From contig UCCA01000037.1 in NCBI GenBank assembly GCA_900470805.1, forward strand, positions 99,370-163,369: a DNA stretch of 64,000 nucleotides, read 5' to 3'. The stretch's first letter is position 1; each line of letters begins with the position of its first letter. A program made the position numbers and the translations under genes. The notes beneath the pieces are model-generated. The model was not told the origin of the DNA. It made no database searches and saw only the letters and a list, made by a program, of their open reading frames with translations. This document shows, one piece after another, positions 28,926-38,404 of the stretch. The stretch comes from Hyphomicrobiales bacterium (GTDB lineage Bacteria; Pseudomonadota; Alphaproteobacteria; Rhizobiales; Rhizobiaceae).

Positions 28926-30338
28926 TTGTCGGCGTCAGTTGCAATCGCAAAGGTTGATATATTGATTCAGCCTATCGGTATTGCAACAATTTTGTTGGGT
29001 GTCGCTGGCCTTGCTTTCGGTCTTGCGCCGACGGTGTTCATCTTCGCGTCGCTTTGCCTGTTTGGATCGGCTGCGGCAATTATTTATGGGTCCGCCAGCA
29101 TTCAGCCCGCGCACCTCTATCTTCTATTCGTCGTTGTCTGTGCTTTTAAAACCGATCGGAATGTTGTTGCCGCGGTACAAACCCTTCGATTGGGAAGGCC
29201 TGGATTTTGGCTTGCATGCCTGCTTGTCTACGGCACGTTGACTGCTTATTTCGCACCGCGCTTCTTCGCCTCAGCAAGCCTCATCATTCCATTGGGCGCG
29301 TCGGATTATCCATCGACGGGAGGCGCAGTTCCACTTGGCCCCGTGTCCAGCAATCTCACGCAGACAATCTATCTCGGGGCAGACATGATCTGCTTTCTGG
29401 CTATCGTTGCGACCGCCTCGACGAACAGCGGCCTCAAAGCGACTGTTCGGGGATTGCTCGCCTATGCGGCATTCAACGTCCTGTTCGCATTTATCGATAT
29501 CGGAACGAGCGCCACTGGAACTCAATATCTGCTAAGTTTCATGCGTAATGCCCAATACACCTTTCATGATGACGACATCATCAACGGCACCCGGCGTATC
29601 ATTGGTTCCTGGCCGGAGGCTTCTGCCTTTGCCGGAACGACGCTCGGGGCATTGGGATTTACCGCTACGCTATGGCTGCGCCATCGGGGAGGAGCCTGGA
29701 TCGGTGTTATCGCATTGATTTCGTTGATCTTGATTGTCGCGAGCACATCATCGACCGGACTGGTGGCGGCACCAGTTTGCCTCGCAGTCCTGTACGCAAC
29801 AGCAATTGCAGGTTGCGGAACCGGGCTGCGACGTGGTCGCAGCAATTCAGTCACCCTGGTCGTGCCTTTCCTTGTGACGATTGTCGCCGTCTGGGTGGCA
29901 ATCAATCCTGCCGTCTACGACAGGCTTTACGACTACGCGGACCTGCTTGTCTTCAGCAAGCCGACGTCACATTCCGGGATGGAGCGGGCTGCGTGGAACG
30001 CCTATGGCATTCAAAATCTTTGGGACTCCTGGGGTTTGGGCGTTGGGCTCGGAACGGCCAGAACCTCGAGTTTTCCAGTAGCGGTGCTGTCGAATGTCGG
30101 GCTGCCGGGAACGCTTCTCTTCGGCCTTTTCCTCATCTCTCTGTTTGCCCCAAACGGACAGGCGTCCGATGCCTATGCGGCCGACATCAGGCTGTCCGCA
30201 CTCAATGGATGCCTATGTTTGCTCGTGGGAGCGGTGATTGCAGGCGCAACCGTTGACCTTGGATTGCTCTTTTTCATCTTCGCGGGCGTGGCTACGAGCC
30301 GTCCACAAAAGGCATCTGAACAATCCGTGGCTTCTTGA
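28926..30338 (+). CDS. Polysaccharide polymerase-like membrane protein (Wzy/ExoQ type)
   Basis: A 470-residue integral membrane protein with about ten to twelve hydrophobic segments and a large loop between residues 100 and 220, the layout of Wzy polymerases and O-antigen ligases. The DSWGLGVGLGTARTSSFPVAVLSNVGLPG stretch near residue 360 resembles the conserved GVG-x-G-x-x-x region of that superfamily. It would join lipid-linked repeat units in the periplasm. The start is uncertain: TTG 28926 or TTG 28962 (after AAAGG), both rare. It sits alone on the plus strand, convergent with the GH16 gene. Confidence 0.8.
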   Translation: MSASVAIAKVDILIQPIGIATILLGVAGLAFGLAPTVFIFASLCLFGSAAAIIYGSASIQPAHLYLLFVVVCAFKTDRNVVAAVQTLRLGRPGFWLACLLVYGTLTAYFAPRFFASASLIIPLGASDYPSTGGAVPLGPVSSNLTQTIYLGADMICFLAIVATASTNSGLKATVRGLLAYAAFNVLFAFIDIGTSATGTQYLLSFMRNAQYTFHDDDIINGTRRIIGSWPEASAFAGTTLGALGFTATLWLRHRGGAWIGVIALISLILIVASTSSTGLVAAPVCLAVLYATAIAGCGTGLRRGRSNSVTLVVPFLVTIVAVWVAINPAVYDRLYDYADLLVFSKPTSHSGMERAAWNAYGIQNLWDSWGLGVGLGTARTSSFPVAVLSNVGLPGTLLFGLFLISLFAPNGQASDAYAADIRLSALNGCLCLLVGAVIAGATVDLGLLFFIFAGVATSRPQKASEQSVAS

Positions 30339-30390
30339 GACTTATCTATTTCTAGCGGCAAACCGGTCGTTCTCGGCAAGAGAAGACTGC

Positions 30391-31314
30391 TCATTGATAG
30401 ACCCGAAACCAATCAACTCGCATATGCGCATTCAAGTGCTCGTCTAACAATTTGCTCGGATACGCGTAATCGGCGCGCAACGCGAGGGTGAGCAAAGGCC
30501 AAAAGAGATCACCATCAATATCAAGTTCAGCGGACCGGTTGATCGGCCAAACGGCGGGCGTTCCGGTTCGCGTGTCGATAACAGGTTTTCTCTCGAAATA
30601 GGGACTGCAACTGGTCTCATCGACCAGAATGCCGTAATTGCAGTATTGGGTCGTCATATCCCTATCGGTTGTCACGCCGGTGCCCTCGTGATGCTCACCG
30701 GGTTTGCCCCATTCGTGAAGGTAAGTGCCGTAGAGCGTTGGCTCGAACCCCTTGTGCTCGACGACGTCCAATTCGATGCTTGTCTGCGGGGCGAGAATGC
30801 TCCGACCGTTCATCAACCAAAAAGCTGGCCATGTCAGGGGATGCCTGGGAAACAGCATTCTTGCCTCGAAATACCCGGTTCGCCATCCTCGCGTAACCGT
30901 GCCGTCTCGGCTGGCGGTTTGAAGATTGCCTGAAATCCACTGAAATTCGTTGAGGTTGTTCCCGTAGTATTGTGGAACGGACATGGGCTTGCCTATGTGC
31001 CTCACGGAAATCTGTAGCGCCTTGTTATCCGTGGCTTGCGGATCATCGACGATCTCGTAAGGATCGAAACCCTCTTCGCCGCCTCGGCGTGCGAAGGCGG
31101 ATCGCCCATAAAATCCGGCATCCGCCGTTCCAGCTTTGGGTCCGGCATTCCATACCGACCAATCGATCGACGCGAAATTTTCGTCGAATAGGAGCTTGCG
31201 GCCGATCGTGGGATCGATTGGCGCCGCGCGTGTCGATCGAGCCAGCACGCAAATCCCTGCAAGGCTTGCCCCCGCCCTAAGCAATTGCCGTCTTGTTGCC
31301 TGAAGTGAGCTCAT
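30391..31314 (-). CDS. Secreted GH16-family glycoside hydrolase (ExoK-like), Tat signal
   Basis: A 307-residue protein. The N-terminus TRRQLLRAGASLAGICVLA looks like a twin-arginine signal, with cleavage near residue 31. The GH16 active-site strand is visible as SIELDVVEHKG (about residues 179-189), giving nucleophile Glu181, Asp183 and acid/base Glu186, with GWRTGYFEARMLFP and PAFWLM upstream as in laminarinases and ExoK. In rhizobia such glycanases cut nascent exopolysaccharide to set chain length. It lies 21 bases after a GT4 gene on the same strand and is probably co-transcribed. Confidence 0.85.
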   Translation of the reverse strand: MSSLQATRRQLLRAGASLAGICVLARSTRAAPIDPTIGRKLLFDENFASIDWSVWNAGPKAGTADAGFYGRSAFARRGGEEGFDPYEIVDDPQATDNKALQISVRHIGKPMSVPQYYGNNLNEFQWISGNLQTASRDGTVTRGWRTGYFEARMLFPRHPLTWPAFWLMNGRSILAPQTSIELDVVEHKGFEPTLYGTYLHEWGKPGEHHEGTGVTTDRDMTTQYCNYGILVDETSCSPYFERKPVIDTRTGTPAVWPINRSAELDIDGDLFWPLLTLALRADYAYPSKLLDEHLNAHMRVDWFRVYQ

Positions 31315-31335
31315 GTTCGCCCTCGCGGAACGGAA

Positions 31336-32478
31336 CTATCTTGCCGCAGCGCGCAGTGCGTCTGCATGGACATCGACCACACGTTCGGGACTATAGCGTT
31401 CGATGAATGTTCGTCTGAACTGTGCGGAGTTCTTCTCCTGTTCGATATTGTCGCAATAGTAGATCATCGCATCGACCAAAGCTGCTTCCGATCCCGTCTC
31501 GACAAGCCGACCAAGCCGCTGATCGACGAGAATATCGCTCGGGCCGAACTCGCAGTCGGTTGCGATAACGGGAAGCCCGAAGCGCAAAGCCTCGCAAATC
31601 GCCAACGACCAGCCTTCCCAACGCGAGGTCGAGACATAAACATCGCTCCTGCAGAGCGCATCCTGCGGATTATCGGGGTGAAACTCGATACTCGCAAGCG
31701 TCTGCAAACCCAGCGAACCAATTTGATCACGCAGTGATTGCTCGTCCTCCCCGTGTCCAACCATTTTCAATCTGACATTGGGACGCTGGCGGGCCAAGTC
31801 AGCGAACGCTTGCAACAGGATGTCCTGACCCTTCTGATAGGAAAAACGGCCGACATTGACGAAGGTAACAAGACCGGTATTGCGGGAGAGGGGGGCATCC
31901 GCGCCGTCAAAGCGACGCACTGGGTTTGGAACCCATCTTTGGGGGGTATCGCTGGGGAACATCAGCCTGAAAGCGGCAAGCTGGCGCGGCGAAGTGCCGA
32001 AAACACAAGAGGCGCGTTTGAGAAAGAAAATCCGCATCAAGAAGAACAGCAGTCGGGCTTTCAGATGACTACATTCCTTTGCTGGATTCCCGTGCAGATG
32101 AACGACGAATTTCTGGCGAAGTCCAAGGCATGACGCCATCGCGACCACAGCGGGTTCCACTTGCGGTACGATGACAAGGCTGTAGTCCTTGCTCCTCACC
32201 ACACGCCGGAATGTTCTCATTAGTTGGATGCGACTGCGCGGGCGGTGATCTATCGTATTGTATATCGGCCGCGGTGGTCGATTTGGGTGAGATGTGGTGT
32301 AGAGAACATCAACTTCGAAGTCGTGTGCGTACTTTTCCGTCAACTTGGTGCAGATCGAGTCAATTACCCGCTCAATTCCCGCAAATGTTCTGGTTCCTGG
32401 TTGTATATAGAGGATTTTTCGGCGGTTGCTTGGAGTGCCCCTAGTTTCGAGCGTGACCGCGCCAGATTTTCTCTGCAT
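31336..32478 (-). CDS. Glycosyltransferase, GT4 family
   Basis: A 380-residue GT-B transferase. The N-terminal domain begins ILYIQPGTRTFAGIERVID, and the C-terminal nucleotide-sugar domain shows FVNVGRFSYQKGQDILLQAF, VGHGEDEQSLRDQI and the GT4 signature region SRWEGWSLAICEALRFGLPVI. I chose ATG 32478 with GAGG upstream; an open frame extends to 32532. The donor and acceptor are unknown. The gene is divergent from the GMC oxidoreductase gene at 32647 and lies upstream of the GH16 gene. Confidence 0.9.
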   Translation of the reverse strand: MQRKSGAVTLETRGTPSNRRKILYIQPGTRTFAGIERVIDSICTKLTEKYAHDFEVDVLYTTSHPNRPPRPIYNTIDHRPRSRIQLMRTFRRVVRSKDYSLVIVPQVEPAVVAMASCLGLRQKFVVHLHGNPAKECSHLKARLLFFLMRIFFLKRASCVFGTSPRQLAAFRLMFPSDTPQRWVPNPVRRFDGADAPLSRNTGLVTFVNVGRFSYQKGQDILLQAFADLARQRPNVRLKMVGHGEDEQSLRDQIGSLGLQTLASIEFHPDNPQDALCRSDVYVSTSRWEGWSLAICEALRFGLPVIATDCEFGPSDILVDQRLGRLVETGSEAALVDAMIYYCDNIEQEKNSAQFRRTFIERYSPERVVDVHADALRAAAR

Positions 32479-32646
32479 CAATCCACGTCCTCTTGAACTT
32501 GTTGAGGTGCGAGATATTATACAGTAATACAAGGAAATATCGACAGATGATGTCCCTATTGGATGATCTTCGTCATATCTCCGCCGGCTGCCGACAGAGC
32601 ATCGATCGTTTAATTCTTACTGATAGTTGTGTCCAACCCAATCAAA

Positions 32647-34284
32647 ATGGGCGCCATGGCCATCTTGGACCTCCATAATACCGCGCTTCCTTCGGATTTT
32701 GTTCTTCAGGGCGATGTCTGCATTGTGGGATCTGGTCCTGCCGGGTGTGTCATCGCCCGTGAGTTTTCCAGAAGCAGTTTGCAGGTCATTCTGCTGGAAA
32801 GTGGAAGCTTCGCACGCGACCCGGCAGCAGACGAGTTGAATGAGATCGACAACATTGGTCGCCCGCGCGCGCACGACCAATGGAGCGTCCGCAATCGGAT
32901 CGTTGGCGGAAGTTCACACACGTGGGGCGGGCGATGCGCAGCGTTCGATGAGATCGATTTCCAACAGCGTGACTGGGTGCCTTTTTCAGGCTGGCCAATC
33001 GCAAGGAATGATCTCCTACCCTATCTCGACCGCAGTGCCGGCTATCTTGGGCTTGCCGTGGGCAGCGGCTTCAGCGATGCGCGGTTTTGGAGCCTTGCTA
33101 AATTACGGGCGCCGGTTCCCGAACTCGACGCTCGCCTGCTTGAGCCTTTCTTCTGGCAGTTCAGCCGCGGTTTGAACGAAAGCTATCCGTTCGAATATGT
33201 GCGGTTCGGAAGGGATTTGGTCAGCCAGATCAGTCCGCAGACGACACTCGTGACGGGAGCCACTGTGCAACGTGTCTTGACGACACCAGAGCAATCAAAT
33301 TGCCGTGGTGTGGAGTTTGTCACACCCGATGGGCATCCCGGGACGGTGGTTGCGTCACGCGTTATCCTTTGCGCGGGCGGCATCGAAAATCCTCGGATAC
33401 TTCTCAATTCCGGCTCCGCCGGCCTTGGGAATCGCCATGATCAAGTCGGGCGTTACCTTATGGATCATTTGAGAGGTCCAATCGGGCAGTTCGACGTTAC
33501 GACATCTCATATCCTCCAGCGTCGTTTCGGCCGCTACAATCTCAAGCGCCATTTCTTCCGAGCCGGCATGCGGCTGAGCCCCGTCGTTCAACGACACGAA
33601 GGGTTGCTGAACTGTGCCGCATGGCTTGGTGAGGGTTTGGCAACGGACGATCCTTGGGACGCGCTCAGGCGAGTGCTGAGCCGCAGATCGCGACGGTATG
33701 GCGACGTATCGACTGTTGTCAGAAACAGTCGATTTATCGCCCGTGGGGCTTTCGAATACTTTAGCCGCCATAACGGGCTGCCACGCAAGCTCGAGCACCT
33801 AACGCTCGATTGCATGAGCGAGCAGGTCCCCAGTCCCATTAGCCGCGTGACGCTGTCCGATCAGCGTGATCGCTTCGGCATGCGGTTGCCGCGGATAGAT
33901 TGGCGCAGCAGCCCGAACGAGGCGAGGACGATGCATCGGTTAGCGGAGCTCGTGGTGAGTGAGTTCAAACGAATGGATTTGCCCAAGCCAGACCTCGCTG
34001 AATGGGTAAGGGATCGTGCGGAGATACCGGCAAGCTTTCTGGATGTGGCGCATCCAACGGGGACGACACGCATCTCGTTGGACCCTACTCAGGGGGTAGT
34101 GGATGCAAATTGTGAGGTCCATGATACGCCAAATCTGTTTGTCGCCGGCAGTTCGGTTTTCCCAACCGGCGGCCATTGCAATCCCACGCAAATGATCGTG
34201 GCGATGGCAATCCGGCTGGCTGATCATGTGCGCATCGGCTTGGGGGAGAAGGTGATAATCGAGGATGCGGTCGATGCAAGGTGA
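32647..34284 (+). CDS. GMC-family FAD oxidoreductase in the exopolysaccharide locus
   Basis: A protein of about 545 residues. FAD motif VCIVGSGPAGCVIAREF near the N-terminus, ESG at the end of strand two, and the GSSHTWGGRCAAFDEIDF segment typical of pyranose-oxidase-like GMC proteins. The active site is DVAHPTGTTRIS with NPTQMIVAMAIRLADHV at the C-terminus. No signal peptide. Start choice is open: GTG 32629, ATG 32647 or ATG 32656, none with a strong ribosome-binding site. It overlaps the SDR gene by 20 bases, so the two are translationally coupled and likely act in sequence on one sugar or lipid-linked sugar. It is distinct from the two GMC proteins of the catabolic operon. Confidence 0.88.
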   Translation: MGAMAILDLHNTALPSDFVLQGDVCIVGSGPAGCVIAREFSRSSLQVILLESGSFARDPAADELNEIDNIGRPRAHDQWSVRNRIVGGSSHTWGGRCAAFDEIDFQQRDWVPFSGWPIARNDLLPYLDRSAGYLGLAVGSGFSDARFWSLAKLRAPVPELDARLLEPFFWQFSRGLNESYPFEYVRFGRDLVSQISPQTTLVTGATVQRVLTTPEQSNCRGVEFVTPDGHPGTVVASRVILCAGGIENPRILLNSGSAGLGNRHDQVGRYLMDHLRGPIGQFDVTTSHILQRRFGRYNLKRHFFRAGMRLSPVVQRHEGLLNCAAWLGEGLATDDPWDALRRVLSRRSRRYGDVSTVVRNSRFIARGAFEYFSRHNGLPRKLEHLTLDCMSEQVPSPISRVTLSDQRDRFGMRLPRIDWRSSPNEARTMHRLAELVVSEFKRMDLPKPDLAEWVRDRAEIPASFLDVAHPTGTTRISLDPTQGVVDANCEVHDTPNLFVAGSSVFPTGGHCNPTQMIVAMAIRLADHVRIGLGEKVIIEDAVDAR

Positions 34285-35248
34285 CACTGTGCTTGTGACC
34301 GGCGCGACGGGTCGCATTGGCCGGGTGGTCATCGCCGATTTGGTCAGCCGCGGTTTTCGCGTGCGGGCAACGACTTCACGAGCAGCGGTTGATGCTGGCA
34401 ATGAGCTAGGCATCGACTGGCGGACAGTGGACTTCCTTCGCGATGCGGATCTCGATGCACTCGTATCCGGTTGCCAAGCCGTTATTCATCTTGCGGCCGA
34501 ACTGGGCCGAATGGACAGGATGAGGCAGGTAAACACCGACGCCACAATGCGCTTGGCGGCTGCCGCGGAACGGACTGGGTGCGTTGTGTTTTGTTACGTG
34601 AGTTCCGTCGCCGTTTACGGCAGCGGTCGGTCGGTAGAGATCGATGAAGATTCCCCATGCCTGACGCCGGACCGGGATGTGGCGAGTGAATACCGGGCGC
34701 TCGACTACGTGCGGATGTATGGGCGCACAAAACTGGCGGGGGAACTGGCTTTGGAAGCGTTGGCGGATCGTGTTGTTTATCTCGTCGCCAGACCGGCAGT
34801 GGTGGTGGATGTGAGGCAGATAATCGGCGTTCGTGAATGGAAGATAGCGAAGCGGCTGCTCACCGCCCACCGTCATGCCCATCATGTCTATGTCGGCGAC
34901 GTCTCGGATGCTTTAATATGGCTGATGCAGCGTGGTCTTGAAGGATTTTGGCCCCCTGGCCGTGCCGCGGTGTTCAACGTCGCGGAAGACGATCGGGAAG
35001 GGCCGCGATACATCGATTTCATGCGAAAAGCTCTGGCTGTCAGCGGCGATGTCCGTTTTCGCGCCATCGCCGTTCCGTCAATCGCGGATCGGACGCTCGA
35101 AGCTTTGCGATTTCGCTCAATGTCGCTGAGGTACCCGCTCTGGCGTATGCGCTTTTCGAGCAAGCGTCTCGAGGCGGCAGGCTATCGGTTCCCGTATGGA
35201 ATGGCTGAAGCAGAGCGACTGGCGCTCGCGAGCCTCACTTCAGGGTAG
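34265..35248 (+). CDS. NAD(P)-dependent extended SDR, sugar epimerase/reductase-like
   Basis: A 327-residue extended short-chain dehydrogenase/reductase. Cofactor motif LVTGATGRIGRVV (about residues 9-21), the VIHLAAELG segment, catalytic Ser-Ser in CYVSSVAVYG, and Tyr-x-x-x-Lys as YGRTK (about residue 155). Family members epimerise, dehydrate or reduce nucleotide sugars. The overlap with the GMC gene suggests an oxidise-then-reduce pair acting on the same substrate. ATG 34265 or ATG 34274, the latter nine bases after GAGG, may be the start. It is convergent with the small membrane protein gene, seven bases apart. Confidence 0.88.
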   Translation: MRSMQGDTVLVTGATGRIGRVVIADLVSRGFRVRATTSRAAVDAGNELGIDWRTVDFLRDADLDALVSGCQAVIHLAAELGRMDRMRQVNTDATMRLAAAAERTGCVVFCYVSSVAVYGSGRSVEIDEDSPCLTPDRDVASEYRALDYVRMYGRTKLAGELALEALADRVVYLVARPAVVVDVRQIIGVREWKIAKRLLTAHRHAHHVYVGDVSDALIWLMQRGLEGFWPPGRAAVFNVAEDDREGPRYIDFMRKALAVSGDVRFRAIAVPSIADRTLEALRFRSMSLRYPLWRMRFSSKRLEAAGYRFPYGMAEAERLALASLTSG

Positions 35249-35255
35249 CTTCGCC

Positions 35256-35546
35256 TTAATCGGCACGAAACTTGGACTGAATTTTTTCCACCGGTTGCCG
35301 CCGGCGGGGTCGCTCGCGACCGTAGATCAGATGGAGGATCGCATGTCCGGCCAGATAGCCGCCTTCGAGCAGTGTGGCCATGGATGCAGCCATCAAGGCG
35401 ATATCCGTCGTTGATCGGCCGCTTCCCAGACCAAAGACCGCGACGAGCGCGATTGCTACAAACACACCGACGGTGAATACAAGCAGCGGAATGCGAACAG
35501 CGCTGATCGCACCGATAACCACACAAGCAGGGACTGCCCAGCCCAT
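35256..35546 (-). CDS. Small membrane protein, possible exopolysaccharide regulator
   Basis: A 96-residue protein with two or three hydrophobic segments (PACVVIGAISAVRIPLLVFTV, FVAIALVAVFGLGSG) and a basic C-terminus (GRERPRRRQPVEKIQ). The ATG at 35546 has GGAG seven bases upstream; the frame is open to 35606. Length, membrane topology and position inside an exo locus recall the small inhibitory proteins ExoX and SyrA of rhizobia, but I cannot see a diagnostic motif. It lies about 100 bases downstream of the ExoF-like gene on the same strand. Confidence 0.5.
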   Translation of the reverse strand: MGWAVPACVVIGAISAVRIPLLVFTVGVFVAIALVAVFGLGSGRSTTDIALMAASMATLLEGGYLAGHAILHLIYGRERPRRRQPVEKIQSKFRAD

Positions 35547-35649
35547 GAGCACACTCCGACCTTCAAACCCCGATCGGATAATCGACCAACTCAATCTATT
35601 TCGCAAGAAAAATCAGGCCGGAATCCACGCCTTTGCGTAGGGGACCGGT

Positions 35650-36990
35650 TCAGCGACCTTCAGAGTTGCCCGCGATATTTGTGGTTGCCGAAGATGTCTT
35701 TCGTCGCTCCACTCGAATGAAATCGCCGGGGGCGACCGGGTCTGACATGCTCGCGATAACGCTGGTCAGACTTCCGTCGATCACTCGGTTGGTGGAGACG
35801 ACAAAGTCAAATCCAGTATCGTCAATTGCGGCGATCGCCATGGGTGCCTGATCTTTGAGGTTCTTGAGCAACTCTTGCTGGGTCGATATCTTCGACGCGT
35901 TCGAGGAAAATCGGTCCCGAAGTTCAGCAGCCTCGGTCAACCCGCCGATGCGGTACCGATTGCGGACATCCGCTACGTCCTGATCCACTTTCGCCAAATC
36001 CTGTTTTGTTTTCAGGATGGCAAGTGAGACGTCAAGATTGCGACTTTCAAGCTCCACGACATTCTGATTGGCGCCGAGCTGCCGGGCAGAGACCGTCAGC
36101 CCCTGCTTCACGAGCTTGTTGACCGAACCCAGATCCTTATTCGCGAGATCTATCTGCTTTGACAAGGAAGAAGCTTTTGCGTCAAGGGCTTGCAGTTGAT
36201 TGGATGCCAGAACACGTGTTTGGTTGAGCGCGTCTATCTCCGTTTCCATCGAGTGCGCGCGAGTTTCGAAAAGTGATTTTTCATCCTGCATCATTTTGGC
36301 GATTCGCGGTTGAGCCTGTCTGTTCAACAACTCAGGCGGAAACTGCACTTGCTTGTCGTCGCGCAGAACAGCATCGACGCGCGCTTGGCGTGCAAGCAGT
36401 TCAAGCCGTTCGTCTTCGAGGCCGCGCAGATCACCTAGGCTGGAGACCGCATCTCGCTGCAGGGAGATAACACCTTGATCGATCGGTCCGATGCCGCCTG
36501 CCATGCTCAGGGCCTGCTCTACTGTCAGGCCGGGATTGAAGGCGTATTTTCCGGGACGGGCAACGAGACCGGCAACGAAGAACGGACGATAGGATGCGAT
36601 CTCTACGGAAGCGTTTGGTCGCTTCTGCAACCCGACCTGGTTCTGCAGTCTTTCACCTATTGAATCGGCAAGCTGCTCCAGCGTCTTGCCCGCGGCAGGG
36701 ACGGTCCCGAGAATCGGCAGCGAGAGATTTCCTGCTGGGGAAACGACGAAATCGCCGGTGAGGGGCACCCATTCAAACGCACTTGCCGAGCTCGGTCGCC
36801 ACTCGAACACCCGAATCTTCAGTGTGTCTTGCGCGCCGAGGATATATTCGTCTGCATTCGCTTTCGGCATGCTCGCGAGCATAGAAAGCGCGCAGAACCA
36901 AAAGAAAGCAGCGACCCTCGGCCGCGAGCGTCGATCGCGCTGTTGGCTTAACAGCGAAGGGCGCTGGTTTTCATCATTGTACAGCTTCAT
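35650..36990 (-). CDS. exoF: Polysaccharide export protein, ExoF-like (Wza-related)
   Basis: A 446-residue exported protein. Signal peptide AAFFWFCALSMLASMPKANA (cleavage near residue 47). The mature N-terminus has the poly-export domain (YILGAQDTLKIRVFEW; SPAGNLSLPILGTVPAAGKTLEQL) and SLBB-like segments (FFVAGLVARPGKYAFNPGLTVEQALSMAGG). It is followed by a long coiled-coil region (about residues 210-370), the layout of S. meliloti ExoF rather than short Wza. There is no lipobox. It probably forms or docks to the periplasmic part of the export channel together with the ExoP-like protein. ATG 36990 has GAGGAG seven bases upstream. It lies 45 bases after a GT4 gene on the same strand. Confidence 0.85.
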   Translation of the reverse strand: MKLYNDENQRPSLLSQQRDRRSRPRVAAFFWFCALSMLASMPKANADEYILGAQDTLKIRVFEWRPSSASAFEWVPLTGDFVVSPAGNLSLPILGTVPAAGKTLEQLADSIGERLQNQVGLQKRPNASVEIASYRPFFVAGLVARPGKYAFNPGLTVEQALSMAGGIGPIDQGVISLQRDAVSSLGDLRGLEDERLELLARQARVDAVLRDDKQVQFPPELLNRQAQPRIAKMMQDEKSLFETRAHSMETEIDALNQTRVLASNQLQALDAKASSLSKQIDLANKDLGSVNKLVKQGLTVSARQLGANQNVVELESRNLDVSLAILKTKQDLAKVDQDVADVRNRYRIGGLTEAAELRDRFSSNASKISTQQELLKNLKDQAPMAIAAIDDTGFDFVVSTNRVIDGSLTSVIASMSDPVAPGDFIRVERRKTSSATTNIAGNSEGR

Positions 36991-37035
36991 TGGTATGCTC
37001 CTCGCTGCTTTAGCCACCATATGGTCGCGATGAGA

Positions 37036-38142
37036 TCAGGCACGTAGCGCGCGCTCGTTGCGGGTGGCCTCGGTGACAAATTCTCGAAACTTGTCCACGA
37101 ACACCTCGCGACGAAAATCGTTCGCCCGGGCAACCGCATCGGCGGGATCAAGGTGCAGGCATTCCAGCCGCTCCACGGCATCGATCAAAGCGTCCACGGT
37201 CTGGTCGGTGAAAAACACGCCGGTCCTGTTGTCGACAACTGTTTCAGTGGCGCCACCGCGCCCGAATGCGATAACGGGACGGCCGCTCGCCATCGCCTCG
37301 ACGGGGACGATACCGAAATCCTCCTCGCCCGGGAAAACCAGCGCTTTACACCGAGCGTAGTGGTACTTGAGAACTTCGAATGGTTGAGGTCCCAGGATCG
37401 TTACGGTTGGACCCGCGATGCGCCGCAGGTGCTCCAGCAACTCCCCGCCGCCAATCACCACGAGCTTTGATCTTGACCTGTTGAACGCCTCTACTGCCAG
37501 CTCCGGTCGCTTGTAGCTGACCAGTTCACCTACCATAAGGTGATAATCGGCGAGCTCTGATCGAGCAACCGGAAGAAATGCTCCTGTGTCGACCGGTGGG
37601 TGGATTACGGTGGCGTCGCGTCGGTAGTAGGTTTTAATGCGATGAGCGACCGTTTTTGAGTTGGCGATAAAGTCGTCGACCCGGTTGGCAGTCGCGACAT
37701 CCCAAGTCCTCAGATAGTGTGCTAGCGGGGGCATCACGAGGCGTGTCATAAGGCCAGAGCTGTCGTAATATTTTTTATACATATTCCAGACGTAGCGCAT
37801 CGGGGAATGGCAGTAGCACAGATGTATGGAGGGCGATGTCGGTATGATGCCCTTTGCCGGCCCTGACTCGCTGCTTATCACGAGATCGTAGCTGCTGAGA
37901 TCGATCTGCTCGAGTGCCATCGGCATGAACGGTAGGTACTGCTTGTACATTTTCCGGGCGTACGGCAGCGCTCCAATGAAGCTTGTCTGAATTCGGTGGA
38001 GTTTGATTGTGTCCGAGATTGCCGTTGGATCGCAGACGTGCGTGTAGATATCGGCATCAGGAAAGATCTCGCAGATCGCCTCGAGAACTTTTTCTCCGCC
38101 CCGCATCCCAATCAGCCAATAGTGTATAATCGCAACCCGCAC
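37036..38142 (-). CDS. Glycosyltransferase, GT4 family (mannosyltransferase-like)
   Basis: A 368-residue GT-B enzyme. It starts VRVAIIHYWLIGMRGGEKVLEAI, a pattern common in WbaZ-like and related GT4 proteins, with CHSPMRYVWNMYKKYYD and IANSKTVAHRIKTYYRRDATVIHPPVD in the middle and FPGEEDFGIVPVEAMASGRPVIAFGRGG as the donor-binding signature. I chose the GTG at 38142, six bases after GGAG; the open frame runs to 38193 but the upstream residues have no family likeness. It is divergent from exoY over a 262-base AT-rich promoter region. Confidence 0.9.
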   Translation of the reverse strand: MRVAIIHYWLIGMRGGEKVLEAICEIFPDADIYTHVCDPTAISDTIKLHRIQTSFIGALPYARKMYKQYLPFMPMALEQIDLSSYDLVISSESGPAKGIIPTSPSIHLCYCHSPMRYVWNMYKKYYDSSGLMTRLVMPPLAHYLRTWDVATANRVDDFIANSKTVAHRIKTYYRRDATVIHPPVDTGAFLPVARSELADYHLMVGELVSYKRPELAVEAFNRSRSKLVVIGGGELLEHLRRIAGPTVTILGPQPFEVLKYHYARCKALVFPGEEDFGIVPVEAMASGRPVIAFGRGGATETVVDNRTGVFFTDQTVDALIDAVERLECLHLDPADAVARANDFRREVFVDKFREFVTEATRNERALRA

Positions 38143-38404
38143 GCAAGACTCCAAGTCGCAGAGAATTGGTTGTTCGGACTTTTGGCAATGCAAAACATAT
38201 GTTTGATTGTGCGCCAGATCAAATCCAGCAAAAATCTATCGTCCTGATGCAAGATCAGGACCATTTCTATGTATTTTTTGATTTTTGCGCTTATGTTCTA
38301 AATTTATACTCTTGCTAAAGAGCCGGATTGTCAAATAGTTTAATAGTTGTTAGCATCTCTCGTCTCTGCGCATACCCTGTTTAGTTATTTTTGGGAGCAG
38401 GCAG

